From contig JAJQJQ010000032.1 in assembly GCA_028622995.1 (NCBI GenBank), positions 62,001-126,000 on the forward strand: 64,000 nucleotides of DNA, written 5' to 3'. A model generated the notes under the pieces. That model was given only the letters and a program-made list of their open reading frames with translations, was not told where the DNA came from and did not search any database. The DNA is from Panagrolaimus kolymaensis. Lineage: Eukaryota; Nematoda; Chromadorea; Rhabditida; Panagrolaimidae. Each line of letters starts with the position of its first letter. Within the stretch, counting starts at the first letter, position 1. Position numbers and translations under genes: made by a program. Shown here piece after piece: positions 21,132-32,177 of the stretch.

Positions 21132-21476
21132 TTATTTTAGAATTTCTGTTTCAGTAACACCAGATCCAATACCTCCTAAGCCATTGACATTATTAATAGT
21201 ACCAAGACCATTTGTTACGAGTCCATTAGTAGCAAGACCATTAACACCATTGATGGCATTAAGATTATTTGCAATAAGTTGATTGGCATTTCCAGTTGAA
21301 ATCAATCCCGCGTTAGCGTTTCCGGCAATAACACTACCATGAGCAACAGGCAAATTCACTCCCACAGTGTTTAATACAGGTACACCAGGAACATTCAAGC
21401 TAACATTTGCGAGAGTTTCTTCAGTCGCAAAATAAATTAAATAAATTAAAATTAAAGAAAATTTTAAGCAAAACAT
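21132..21476 (-). CDS. Small secreted Asn/Gly/Val-rich repeat protein
   Basis: Single exon, 114 aa, ATG at 21476. A signal peptide (MFCLKFSLILIYLIYFATEE) is followed by a cysteine-free mature chain built from N, G, V, L, I and T. Loose repeats such as NAINGVNGLATNGLVTNGLG give a period of about 7 residues. The pattern suggests an extended or beta-type structural peptide. I recognise no family. It has no introns and no close neighbour on its strand. Confidence 0.6.
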   Translation of the reverse strand: MFCLKFSLILIYLIYFATEETLANVSLNVPGVPVLNTVGVNLPVAHGSVIAGNANAGLISTGNANQLIANNLNAINGVNGLATNGLVTNGLGTINNVNGLGGIGSGVTETEILK

Positions 21477-22324
21477 TTTTAAACTTTTGAAAATTTAAAG
21501 CTAAAATCAAAAAATGTTATTTGTGTGATTAAAAAAAACACACTTTTATATGGATTTTTGATTTGTTTTTTGATTTTTCTTGTTGTTGTTCCGCTTGTAA
21601 ATCATAAATTATTTTGGATTACTTTTTGTAGGTACACATTAATATCCTGCTCTCTTCATTGCTTCTGCTTTCTCGCTTTTAAGAACGAACAACAACATAT
21701 CATAACATCCTTCCAAGTTTTATTTGATCAGCTTTAAATTAAAGCATCATAAACACACAAACAACCCCTTAATGTGATGACAAATTTAACCTTGATTAAT
21801 TTTGTAATCGCCATAAAATATGGACGTGCTCAAAAATTTAAAAGGAAAATCAATTCACATGCAACTTGCTATAAATAAAAAATTTTTTAAATGCAAATAA
21901 CGCATAAATTCCAAATATTTGGAAAGAGGATGAACATTGGAACTTTAGTAAATCTCATATTGTTATGGCGGCTTTCTTTCTTTATTAAAAAGCAGATGTA
22001 CCAAAAAAGAAGAAGGAGCATAAGTTGTCACTCACCTAAAAACCTTTTTTTACCAACTAAAAAAAGACGATGGGTGCTTTCGCTGCCGCCGCCACCATAT
22101 TACAATAAAAAGTTTTATTGACAATATATTGGTGAACGGCATAAACTTAATATGGGCAAATGTTGGCTGCACGACAATTATAAATCAAAGGAATGGTTTA
22201 GTTTGAAGAAGAAAAAAAATGTCTCTGGTCAGCAGACGTAATTTCTGCACAAGCGACAGACGATCAAAAAATAAATTTAACATTAGTTTTGGACATTCCG
22301 GACTTCTGATTGCAGTTGCTTAAA
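21477..22324. other. Intergenic, no gene seen
   Basis: AT-rich spacer between divergent genes. A short ATG-started frame at about 22152 (30 codons) cannot be spliced in frame to the gene that follows. A TTGCAG acceptor at 22309-22314 lies 10 nt before the next start codon. Confidence 0.35.
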
Positions 22325-23029
22325 ATGTGTTTCCTTCATTTTTTAATTAAAAAAATAATTTTTCCTTCAAAAAGCGATGTCGATTCTTCATCATCAAATG
22401 TTCGTCGAATCTGGAAAGTTTCTTGCTGCAGCATTCTTTTGCATATTCTTTTATGGTTAATTTTTTTTTCTGTTGGTATCTTTATTGGTTCAATTAGCGG
22501 AAGATGCGCTGGCATTGCATTTGGTATTTCGCTTCTAATCACCGTTTATTCTTTTATTATTGTTAATGGTATAATCATTTGGTTAACGAATCGCCTCGAT
22601 CTTTATGAAACATACAATCATCCCGATTTATTGCCTCTAAAAGAATTCAATAAAGTTCGGAAAAATTTCAACGATGCCAACAAAGTAAATTTTTCATAAA
22701 ACGTTCAAGTTCCATCTTTTCATATTCAATAATTTTAGCGCCTCAAACTTGCAACTGAATCCTTCCACAATTGTTTTTCACCAAAAAATGTTGCAATCGC
22801 AGAAAAAATTATGATCGAATCATTTATGATTCAAGAAAAATGTCGTAAAATTTTAAAGCTACAATATCCCCTTCGTCTTCGATGCATTTTTAAAATGTTT
22901 TACGGGTTTTACATCTCCGTTCATTATGATCAAGAAAACTCAGTACCAATAGAAGCTGAACATGAAGTTATTTATCCTAACATTTTAAATCAAAATGGTT
23001 TCATCGATGCTGCTTCCATTGTTGGATAA
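22325..23029 (+). CDS. Two-transmembrane protein of unknown family, copy A
   Basis: Two exons: 22325-22684 and 22739-23029 (216 aa). Two hydrophobic segments lie near residues 31-52 (ILLHILLWLIFFSVGIFIG) and 60-86 (GIAFGISLLITVYSFIIVNG). They are followed by the conserved YNHPDLLPLKEFNKVRKNF and a soluble C-terminal half with LRLRCIFK. It is paralogous to the gene at 23632: same exon structure, matching YNHPDLL, DANK, KLA and CRKIL blocks. The sequence aligned to the other copy's start codon reads ATA here, so translation must begin at an upstream ATG and adds about 12 residues. I do not recognise the family. Confidence 0.7.
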
Positions 23030-23631
23030 AAATTTTTGATATTACAAGTTTTTTTATTTTTCATTGTCATTTTTCAATTTTCGTGGTTATTAAAATAAAT
23101 TTTAAATATTCAAATTCTTGGTTTTATTAAGCTTCTGAAAAATAAACATAGAGATGATGAATAACATTAAAAAAAAAATAGTACAGTAGATTTATTTTTA
23201 ATTTTTTTTTAATTTGAAAGATATAGAGGCAATAAAGATTTTCTTGGATTACAGTTTTTCATTATATTATTTTATATTTTTGAAAAGAGAAAGGATTTGT
23301 AGTTTGTAGTTATGGTTTTCAAAAAATACCTATACATGATGAGTACGAAGACACATAAATGATTCCCTAAACAAAAAATGTGAAACTAAAAGAGATATAA
23401 AACAAAGATCAAATTAATTTTCCTTTGCGGCGACTTTTTCAAATAAAATTTTTGCCAAATTTCAAGATAAGTGCCATTCACAAATATAATAGCTTGCCTT
23501 AAAGGGAGTTTATTTAGGTCAATGAGATTTTAAGGGTATGAAATATTGGTTGCAAAAAACAACAATTTTTTTCTACTGATTGAAAGCCATTTGTTTATTC
23601 ATTATTCACTTTTATTAGCTTCGCTCAAAAA
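23030..23631. other. Spacer between tandem paralogues
   Basis: AT-rich, with AATAAA at about 23093 for copy A. No coding or RNA signal was recognised. Confidence 0.4.
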
Positions 23632-24318
23632 ATGATTTCTCCTTCAAAAATTGATGCAGTTTCACAACCACAACCGATTATTACTCGTCAAATATGGAAA
23701 ATAACTTTTTTAAGTATTTTTTTGCAATTTGTTATTGGAATTCTTGCATTTCTGTCGGCTTTTTTCTTTTTGGTTTTCCGTGGTAATAGTTATTATGAAG
23801 CTTTGGGTATTTCAATAATTATTGACCCTTTCGCCTTCCTTGCTGTTAATCTTTTTTGGTATTTATCAACAAAATACATTGATATTTATTCAAAATATAA
23901 TCATCCTGATTTATTGACTCAAGAAGAATTCAAAGAAGTTTGCAAAGATTTTAAAGACGCAAATAAAGTTTGTTTTCTTGAATATTTTCAATTTATTAAA
24001 TAATTTCACTTTTTTCAGAGCCTTAAACTTGCAAAAGAAGATTTTCACAATGCCATAACTGAGGAAGATATTACAACCGCTGAAAACAATATGGTTGATT
24101 CATTTTTGACTCAAGAATTTTGCCGTAAAATTTTGAATCAACAGCATTCACTTCGTATTCGATGCCATTTTAAAATTATTTACGGTCTCCCTTCTACGGT
24201 TCAGTATGATGAAGAACAACAATTAAATCAGCCAGAACCAAGCGACCTAAAGATTGAAGAAGTTTCAAGCAATGCCCCAATGAAAAATGAATTAATGGAT
24301 GCATCCATCACTGTTTAA
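23632..24318 (+). CDS. Two-transmembrane protein of unknown family, copy B
   Basis: Two exons: 23632-23967 and 24019-24318 (211 aa). Two hydrophobic segments follow a short N terminus, IFLQFVIGILAFLSAFFFLVF and the segment ending FAFLAVNLFWYL. Then come KYNHPDLLTQEEFKEVCKDF and a C-terminal half containing CRKILNQQHSLRIRCHFKIIYG and a polar tail. The intron sits at the same position as in copy A, right after DANK. The two genes are a tandem duplication that has since diverged widely. Topology suggests both ends on the same side of a membrane. Function is unknown. Confidence 0.75.
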
Positions 24319-24399
24319 AATCAGCTATTTAGTAGATATTTATTCGTTTTTTCCCCATTTTTTGTTTGTGATTATTTTAAAATAAAATTTGAAATCGTA

Positions 24400-24739
24400 T
24401 TTGTTTGATTCTCTTCCATTTTATGTTATCACTAAAGCGGCTTTGGATCATTTTGCTCGAAATTATGCAGCCATTTTATCTCCATCCGGAATTCGAATCA
24501 ATAACTTGAATCCAGGTGCAACTCAAACTGCATTTATGACTCGCTATGATATTCCTAAAGAAGTGTTGGATCGGATTAAGGAGAATTTTAAAATTCCCCT
24601 TGGTCGTTGGGGAACATCTGAAGAGATGGGAGAATTTCTTCTTTTTATTGTCTCTGAAAAAGCTTCCTACATGACTTGACAAATCGTTAATGTCGATGGC
24701 GGAGTTCTCATTGACTCACCTTCTTTTAAATTTGATTAA
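24400..24739 (+). pseudogene. Truncated short-chain dehydrogenase/reductase
   Basis: Only the C-terminal half of a classical SDR is present. It holds the active-site YxxxK (YVITKAALDHF), the RINNLNPGATQT loop after beta-6, PLGRWGTSEEMGEFLLFI and the end VDGGVLID. An in-frame TGA at 24677-24679 stands where family members have glycine (MTGQ). No Rossmann GxxxGxG segment is found upstream; the sequence there belongs to the 3' end of copy B. So the copy is 5' truncated and carries at least one stop. Confidence 0.8.
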
Positions 24740-27700
24740 ATAAATAAAAATGTATATATATTGCTTCTGTAAATCCTATTTTAAGCTGCGAATAAATTTT
24801 AACAACAAAACTTTTTTATTTTAAAAGAGGGTGTTTTTAAGGAAAAGTTTTTAAAATAAAGCAATTTTTCTTAACTGCAAAAAATACATATTTAACTTGT
24901 GAACTTTGTAATAATAAATAAATCTTTGACCTAATTATAAGGGATTTGCAAATAGCTGAAAAATATTAATAAAAATTTTAAGCTGTTCTGATTAATGCAA
25001 AAACAAGAAAGAAGGATTAGTAGCATCCAAAAATAAAAATAATAACAAATTTTGTGAACGGATTGTGGCATTGCTTCTTTAAAAGTTAATTTTTTTGCGG
25101 TAATGTGTTTTTGAAAATTATTTTTTTTTTATTTAAAAAAGTGGCTCATTTTTTGGAGTTTGTGTAGTAAACCAGCCATTCATATTCATGATATGCAAAG
25201 AGTGTTCCTACTTTTTGCTGTCACTTTTTAAAATATTTTTTGTTTGCTAAAACTTTTTCAATGCATGCCAAATATTTGACTCTATTTGCCACCCACGGCT
25301 AAATATCAGCTTGTTGGTCAAGAAATAAATAAATATTTTGACAGATTTTTTTAAAACAAAAAAGTATCGATGAAAAAATGCTTCCTCAAAATTTTTAAAG
25401 ATGTAAAATCTTCTTTGATTGATGACATTACTTTATTTTTGAAAGAAGATTTGGTTTGTCAGACGAGAGCTCCTTGGAGACTGACTTTCTTTAACCAAAA
25501 ATCCTAAAACTTTAAATCAAAAAATAAACTAAATTTTTTTTCTATCTATCTAAAGTCGAAGAAAAATTAACCAAATACAATTTCCCCTTTCTTTTTGCTT
25601 TTATTTTATTTCCGTTTTTTCTTTTCTTTAACCATGAAAATTTTTCGAGCTAAAAAGAAAATGAATTTTATATGGATTTTCTTATTTCAGTTCTTTAAAA
25701 AAATGACAAGTTTTAACATTATTTTTTCTGTCGTCGAAGCCTAAAATGAGTTACCGCTGCTTGTTGCTGTTTCTCATTTTTGCCTAAAAAAATTGAAGCA
25801 AAGTTTTTTTTCTTGTGTTTCATTTTTGAGGAATATAAAATAGAATAAATTTATTTTTTCGAATGAAAATTTTGCTTCGGTTTTTTTATTGAGGAAACGG
25901 AAATGTCTTTGATTTGTGGAGATTTTTGAATTTGAAAAATTTTCTGAATCTTTTTATAAGAAAAATCCTACTTTTATTGTTGTAAAAAAATAAATTTGAA
26001 AGATGGGCAATTATGATGTGAGACGTGATTGTTTGGAAAGATATGTACGGTAAAATGAATAAAGTGTGAACAATATGTGGAAAAGTTTGGATAACGCGAA
26101 AATACTTTTTTGGTTATAAAAAATAGCAATACAATTTTGGAATTAAAATAATGGTCTTCCAAAGTGGTACATTAAAAAGCAGATTTGGACTCTTTTGCTG
26201 GAATATATTTATGCTTTAACCTCATTTTTTTATATGTTTTTGACTCCACTAATCTTATTTTATAGGATGAATTGTATGAAAAGATTATTGTTTTTACATT
26301 TTTTTGTCTCTGATCAAAGACTTCAACTGAAATAAAAACTACGGCTTGTGAATGCATTAATTTTAGAGTGTTAGTTAACCATAGAAACATTTTTATTGAA
26401 TTCAAACTTTTCTTTAAAGTTTCTAAGATAAGATACAATATTAGATCAAAGCCACGCTTCGTGTTTTTTATGTAAGTATTATTAACTTAACCCTTTGTTT
26501 TTTTAAACGCTATTTAATCATTTTCAAACCAAACTCCAACCTTTTCCTTTTCTCTATGCCTTTTTTGAATTAATCAAATTTTTTTATTCATGCTTCATCT
26601 TTTTGGCAATAAAACTTTTTTTTCTTTTTCTTCTTCACAAAATGAGATAGAAAAAAGTAAGCAATGATGAATTTTTGTTTATGGAATTTATCCTTGTTTC
26701 AGCGCAACCAACCGACGTCAATTTAAATGACTTCAATAAAAATAGAAGAGAGGAGAGGGAAAAGAAGAAACATTTGGCACATTCAATTTATGTATGTATT
26801 TACGAAGCATTTTAGTTGTTTATTGGTTTTTTTGCCAAAAAAATATTATTTTTTCAAATTTTATTTTTTGGTCCATTTTTTCGTGATAAATCTCTGCTTT
26901 TTGCATATTTTTTGAAGCTTAAATAAGCTTAAAATATCAGTTTCGGAAATGTCACATTTCATTTTTTTGTACATTGTTTTTACGGTAGCTTTTTTGAAGA
27001 AAGATAGGGTAATCTCCATTTTATAGCGTTGTACAATAGATGTTTTGATTTACTATTTTTCATTTGAGACAAATTTAATACAAAATTTTTGTCCCATATT
27101 TACTATTTTTTTCGACCATTTTATTTATTTTTCTCCGAAGCAAAGTAGAAAAAAGGGAGGAGAATAAAGTTTTTTTCTTCATTCGTTGCCTAAAACTTAC
27201 GACAGCTTCTTCTTTTTTTCTTTTTCGATGGCATCTCCGTCATTGTCTTCAACCCTGACGGCGGAGTCCTAAACTGCTTTTCTTTTTTTCTTTTTTTTGC
27301 TTACACTTTTTCCATCTTTTTTCTATCGGAAGCGCAGTGAGTGAAGAAGGGGCATATTCAATCAAGCCTTCAACCATTTTTAGAAGCATCTCAGAAAAAA
27401 AAGAAGGAGGAGGGCTTTAAGACGAGGAAAAAAAATAACAGACGACGAATGTTTAAGTGTGTTTGGCAGCAGCCGCAGGAATAGTCGCAGTAGTAATAGA
27501 AGTAGTCTTCAGAAGCTTTGCTGTTGTTGTTGTTTCACAACTATGTATTTTCTTTCATTTTTTTCCTCCAGAAAAAAATATATAATGCTTTTGGCATTCA
27601 AAGAAAATTGCTCAAGCATTTATCGACGATGCGTGAAAATGAAAGGAGACAAAAAAAACATTTAAATTCTCGAATCTTTACCACATTTTTCTCAGTTTTT

Positions 27701-30700
27701 TACAACTTTTCTACAAGCATTAGTTCCAATTTTATTTTTACGTTTAGGTTTTAGAACAAAAACTTGTAAACTTGCTTTGATCAAGTAACGAAAATACGCG
27801 ACTGATTTTAACGTTAAATATGTTGCCTTATTTTTGCATTAATAATATATTTTTATTATCTTTTAGACCTAAATACCCAGGTGACTTCTGTTTTTTTTAT
27901 CCCAAATATGAACAAATCTGGATTATACGATGAAATTTGCTATTGTCGACAAAAAATAGAAATTAAATGTAAGTCATTTGCTTCTTTTTCGTGTATTAAA
28001 AATGCAAATACATTTTCTTTGAAAAATATATTTTTTAATTTATTAAAAAAATTATGGTTCTGGTTTATTCCGGATGAATAGGGCTTGATTTTTTTTTAAT
28101 TTAATAATAGCTGAATAACGATAAAAATAATACTAAAATCATTTTTTGGCCCTAACTCTTTCTAAAAAGTTCGAAACACAAAGATGCAATCATCTTCCTT
28201 CTTCTTTATCTTGTATCATATTTTCTTTTTAAAGTAAAATTTGAGATGTTTACTATTATGAAAAAAAAGTAATAGAAAATAAGCTTTGGGTCAAAAAATG
28301 ATAATAAGAGGATAAAGAAGAAAAAAAGTGATGATAACTATAAATCAACATCCATCTCTTTATTCTGGATTACAGGCCTTGTCTTTCGGTGTTACAATCC
28401 ATTCTAAAAAATTAAAAAAGAGGCCTCTTGAAGATAATGATGCGAGTCAACCGAAGAATCAAGTATTTCATTCACCCATTTCTTTTCTTCATTTAAGGCT
28501 ATGTTTTGTAAAGGAACATAAAAAGTAAAAGCGAAGCTAACGAGTGAGAAACATTAAGCAAAAAAAGCAAGAGAACCGCAAATGACGAGCAAGAAAAAAA
28601 ACAACAATATCGACCAGCGCGACCTCGGGTCGACCGCATACTTTTTTCTTTCCTTCATTTTTTTAGTCTGTGAGTGGCGGCGGCTCCATCATTTTTGTAT
28701 TGATTCATCAACCATTTTGAGTTGTAGCAGCCCAACAGCCGATGACAACGACAAAAAAAGCCAAAAAAAAGTGTCCGTCGTTTTTTTTCTCGTTCAAAAT
28801 CGGTTTTGGTCGTCGAAGAAAGGAAGGAAAGGGAAACCAACTGTTTCGAACCTTTTTTTACTGCTGCTGCTGCAAAATGAAGGAGAAGAAAAATGCCAGC
28901 ATTAAAACCTTCGAATGAAGAAAACGATGGACACTTTATTCTTCTTCTTTTTTTCCCCGGTGTTTTTTCTTTTTCTTTCAACGCGGGGGCTCATCTTTCA
29001 CCCACTCTTTTGCAGAGAAGAGAAAACGAAATATGCTGCTATCTTTTTTTCCTTATTCTTCTGGGTTTCATCGTCTTAGTCGTTTTTACCCATCAAAAAA
29101 ACGATGACGACGGGACAGCGCCGGCACAAATGGTTGATGTTTTGTCCAGCCGCAATTGATCCAATTTCTTTTCTCCTTTTCCCCGCGTCTTTTTTTCTTT
29201 TTATGTTTTAATCGATCGAATGAAATTATCTTTATTTTTCTATCGCCGCGATTTTTAAAAAAAAACTTATTACTTTTTCTTATTGCCAAGTACCTCTTCT
29301 TTATAAAAATGCCCTCCACATTGTTGTTCTATTTTGATTTGCTTCCACTTTACTCCCCACGGGGTCTCTTGCTTTTTTTATTTCAATCAAAAATTACACA
29401 AAAGCTTTACTCTTTTTTGAAGCCCCAGCCAACATAGCAAATAACAATGGTCTGCCACACTAAAGCTTCCTTAAGAATTTATAATTTCTTTTGAAAAACG
29501 GGACAAAATCTATTGTTTTCTTCTTTTAACCCCTTTATATTTTCTTTCATTTTTACTGTATATGGAAGTTTTCAAAAAATACATGCTTGGCCTTTGTAAA
29601 ATTGAAATTTTTTTTAGCTTGAATGATTGCTCTAGCTTGCTTTGAAAAGGACCCTCTTTACTATCTAAATCCCTAGTCTCTAGGCTGCCGAAAACTGAAT
29701 AATTGCTTTTTCGGGAAAAAAAGAAGAAAGCTTTTTTTAAATTCTTTTTTTCGTATAGAGGAAAAAAGCTTTACAATCTTCTTCAATAACCAAGTTTATA
29801 CATACATGTTCATTTTTCGGAAACTACATACACGGGGGAAAGTGTTAAAAAGAAGAATTTAAAAAAATGCTATTTCTTTTTTGAAAACTATAGAAGAAGA
29901 AAAAAGTTTGGCAATTTTATGGCGCCCTTTTGGGAACACATATTCAACAAGGGTCTGAAAATATTAACTATGCAATACGCAATTGTTGTTGATGCTATCT
30001 ATCCGTTTTATGAGCAGAAAAAAGTGGAAAATAAAGTTGTCAAGAACATTTTACAATTTGTGTTAAAATGTGCATTCAAAATAGTGACAGATGGGAAAAA
30101 ATAAAAAAAGTACAAAAGCGATATTTGTAATTGAGATCTGAAGTAAAAAGTAATTAAGAAATTTATGAAAAGCTATTTGAAACTTTCTTATTTTTAAACT
30201 ATTGCCAAGTTTTTTAGTTTTGTTTTTTCTCGAGCTGTAGTTTCATTTCCGAAGGTCCATCATCCATTTGTTATTCTAAAAGCAACAAGCGAATTTTATG
30301 CTTTTCAAACAACATAGCAGCTAAAAAATGTTCGTCACATTTTTATCAATGAAGAAAACAAGCAACAATTTTCTTTTTCATGTTTTGCATGTAAATTAAT
30401 TTTTTTAGTTAGCATTTGTTTTTCTTTTTTTCCGATTACTATATTCCCGCTTCCACTTTCACCACCAAGTGGTCAGTTTTCAAAAAATATCCATCATTAT
30501 TTTCTTGCCCCATACTTTTCATTCTTTTGCCAGGCCCTTCTAAAAACTAGTGCTAAGTAAAAAAAAAGTAAACAATTGTTTCGCTTTCTCTTCCTGGATA
30601 TTATTTTTTTATTTGAGGCAGGTAAAACTACTCGGCGGTGGTGAAAAAAAAGTGTACACAAATCGTTTTTATTTTTGCCAAAAAAAAATTCCATTATTTT

Positions 30701-32177
30701 CTCTTCTTTTTCTTCTTCTCGTTTTCTCTCAAATAAATGCCCTCTAGCATCTCTAAAAATGTGTTTTCCCAAATACCACTACTAACCAAACAACTGCTGC
30801 CCGTCGCTGCTGTGCATTCATTCAAGCATAATTCTTTTTTGCACCATATTTCTGGATGTATTTTTTTTTTCTCATATAGAAATTACAACGTTTATTTTTT
30901 TGTTGACTGGAAAAAAAAAGAAGAGAGGGGAAAGGCGAAAGATCTATCTTCTATGCCGAAAAAATAAAATAAACCGCCGACGGACTCCTACTACTATGTT
31001 TTTTCCAACAGCAACATTTTTTTATTCGGGAAAAAAAGGAACTTGAAGAAGAAAGAGTAAGCAAAATGTGCCCTCCTTTCTGCTGCTACTGCTTGCATCT
31101 TCTGTCTTTTGTTGTTGATGCATCTTTCTCCGCTTAAGAGGCTTAAACCCTTTAAGTTTTTTTTCTGTGGTATTGTTGCATACAAAGTAAAGCCAATAAT
31201 ATTAAAGCTTCATCGTCGTTGTTGCTGCTCCTCATTTTTGTTCAAGTCGCCATAAAGAAAAACTTTTGCTTTCTCCCATTTTTTTCTTTCTTTAAAAATC
31301 CTTCTTTTTCTTTGCCATTCACTGCTTTTCGGGAGCTTTGATTTTATTTTCTCCAGGGAGGAGTTTATAAAGATAGAGAGAAAGAGAAAGAAAAGTGATG
31401 GATGCATTAGCCCAAAACTTTTGCAAAAAGTAGAGACGAAAAAATGCCAATTGAATGATGATCGATTTGTGAATTGGGATAATGGATGCTATGGAATGTT
31501 GTTACAAATTAGCTTTGGGATTATAAAAAAATGTAAAATAAAAAATTCTATGAAGAACAAAAACTATTTTTGGCCTTTTTAGCATTTATTAAATTGTTGT
31601 TTTTAAGCGTGATAATCTTAAATCATAACAATTAATATAAATTATGTACATTTCAATAGACACCGTATCAATCGATATACTAATGATAGTTTGTTATGTT
31701 TTCATCTTCTTTAAACTTTTTGCATAGAATAAAAGGCATTCTTTTTTTTATCACCCATCTTATTGCAATAATATTGCAATCGATTGAGTTGTTTCCTTTC
31801 ATTCCCCCACAATCTGTTCTGTTCCTTTCCTTTTTCTTTTTCTTACGAGCTTCTTACAAAAACATGAGTCATTCTTTTTTAGAAACATTCCTTTTCGTAA
31901 TAATAAAAAAATTGTTTCTATGTTTAGGAGTTTTTTCTTTGTTTTTTTCTTTACGATTACTAAACGCTTTTCATTCATTTATTTCAGTATCTTCCAAATC
32001 ATCTCGGCGTCCTTCCAATAATAGTGCCAATCGAAATAGCACCAACAAATTATTCACGCTAAAAGAATTATCCCAGATTTATTATCCACATCTTTTTGTG
32101 CCTTAAGAAAGCTTTAAAATAATCTAGTCATTTTCTTTATTTTTGTGTTTTTGTGAAGAAAAAAAGAAAGAAGAATC
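24740..32177. other. 7.4-kb region without a convincing gene, upstream of talin
   Basis: AT-rich with long pyrimidine-rich tracts on the plus strand, clearest at 27100-27300, 28600-29300 and 30400-31400. Short, locally GC-richer patches occur (for example around 28620-28690). Open frames are mostly low-complexity Phe/Lys/Ser translations. One more protein-like frame starts at the ATG at 28331 and reads about 44 residues before a possible donor (CAA then GTATTT). A pair-like acceptor (ATTTCAG at about 31986) precedes sequence reading SSKSSRRPSNNSANRNSTNK; it could be a leader exon of talin. The region may hold the talin promoter and leader introns. Confidence 0.4.

Noticed and set aside
22152..22240. 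Possible upstream exon for the two-helix protein copy A
   Set aside because: Its phase does not fit the TTGCAG acceptor before the ATG at 22325.
28655..28981. Overlapping frames on both strands
   Set aside because: Composition dominated by K, R, F runs; both strands open because of pyrimidine bias, no splice signals consistent with either.
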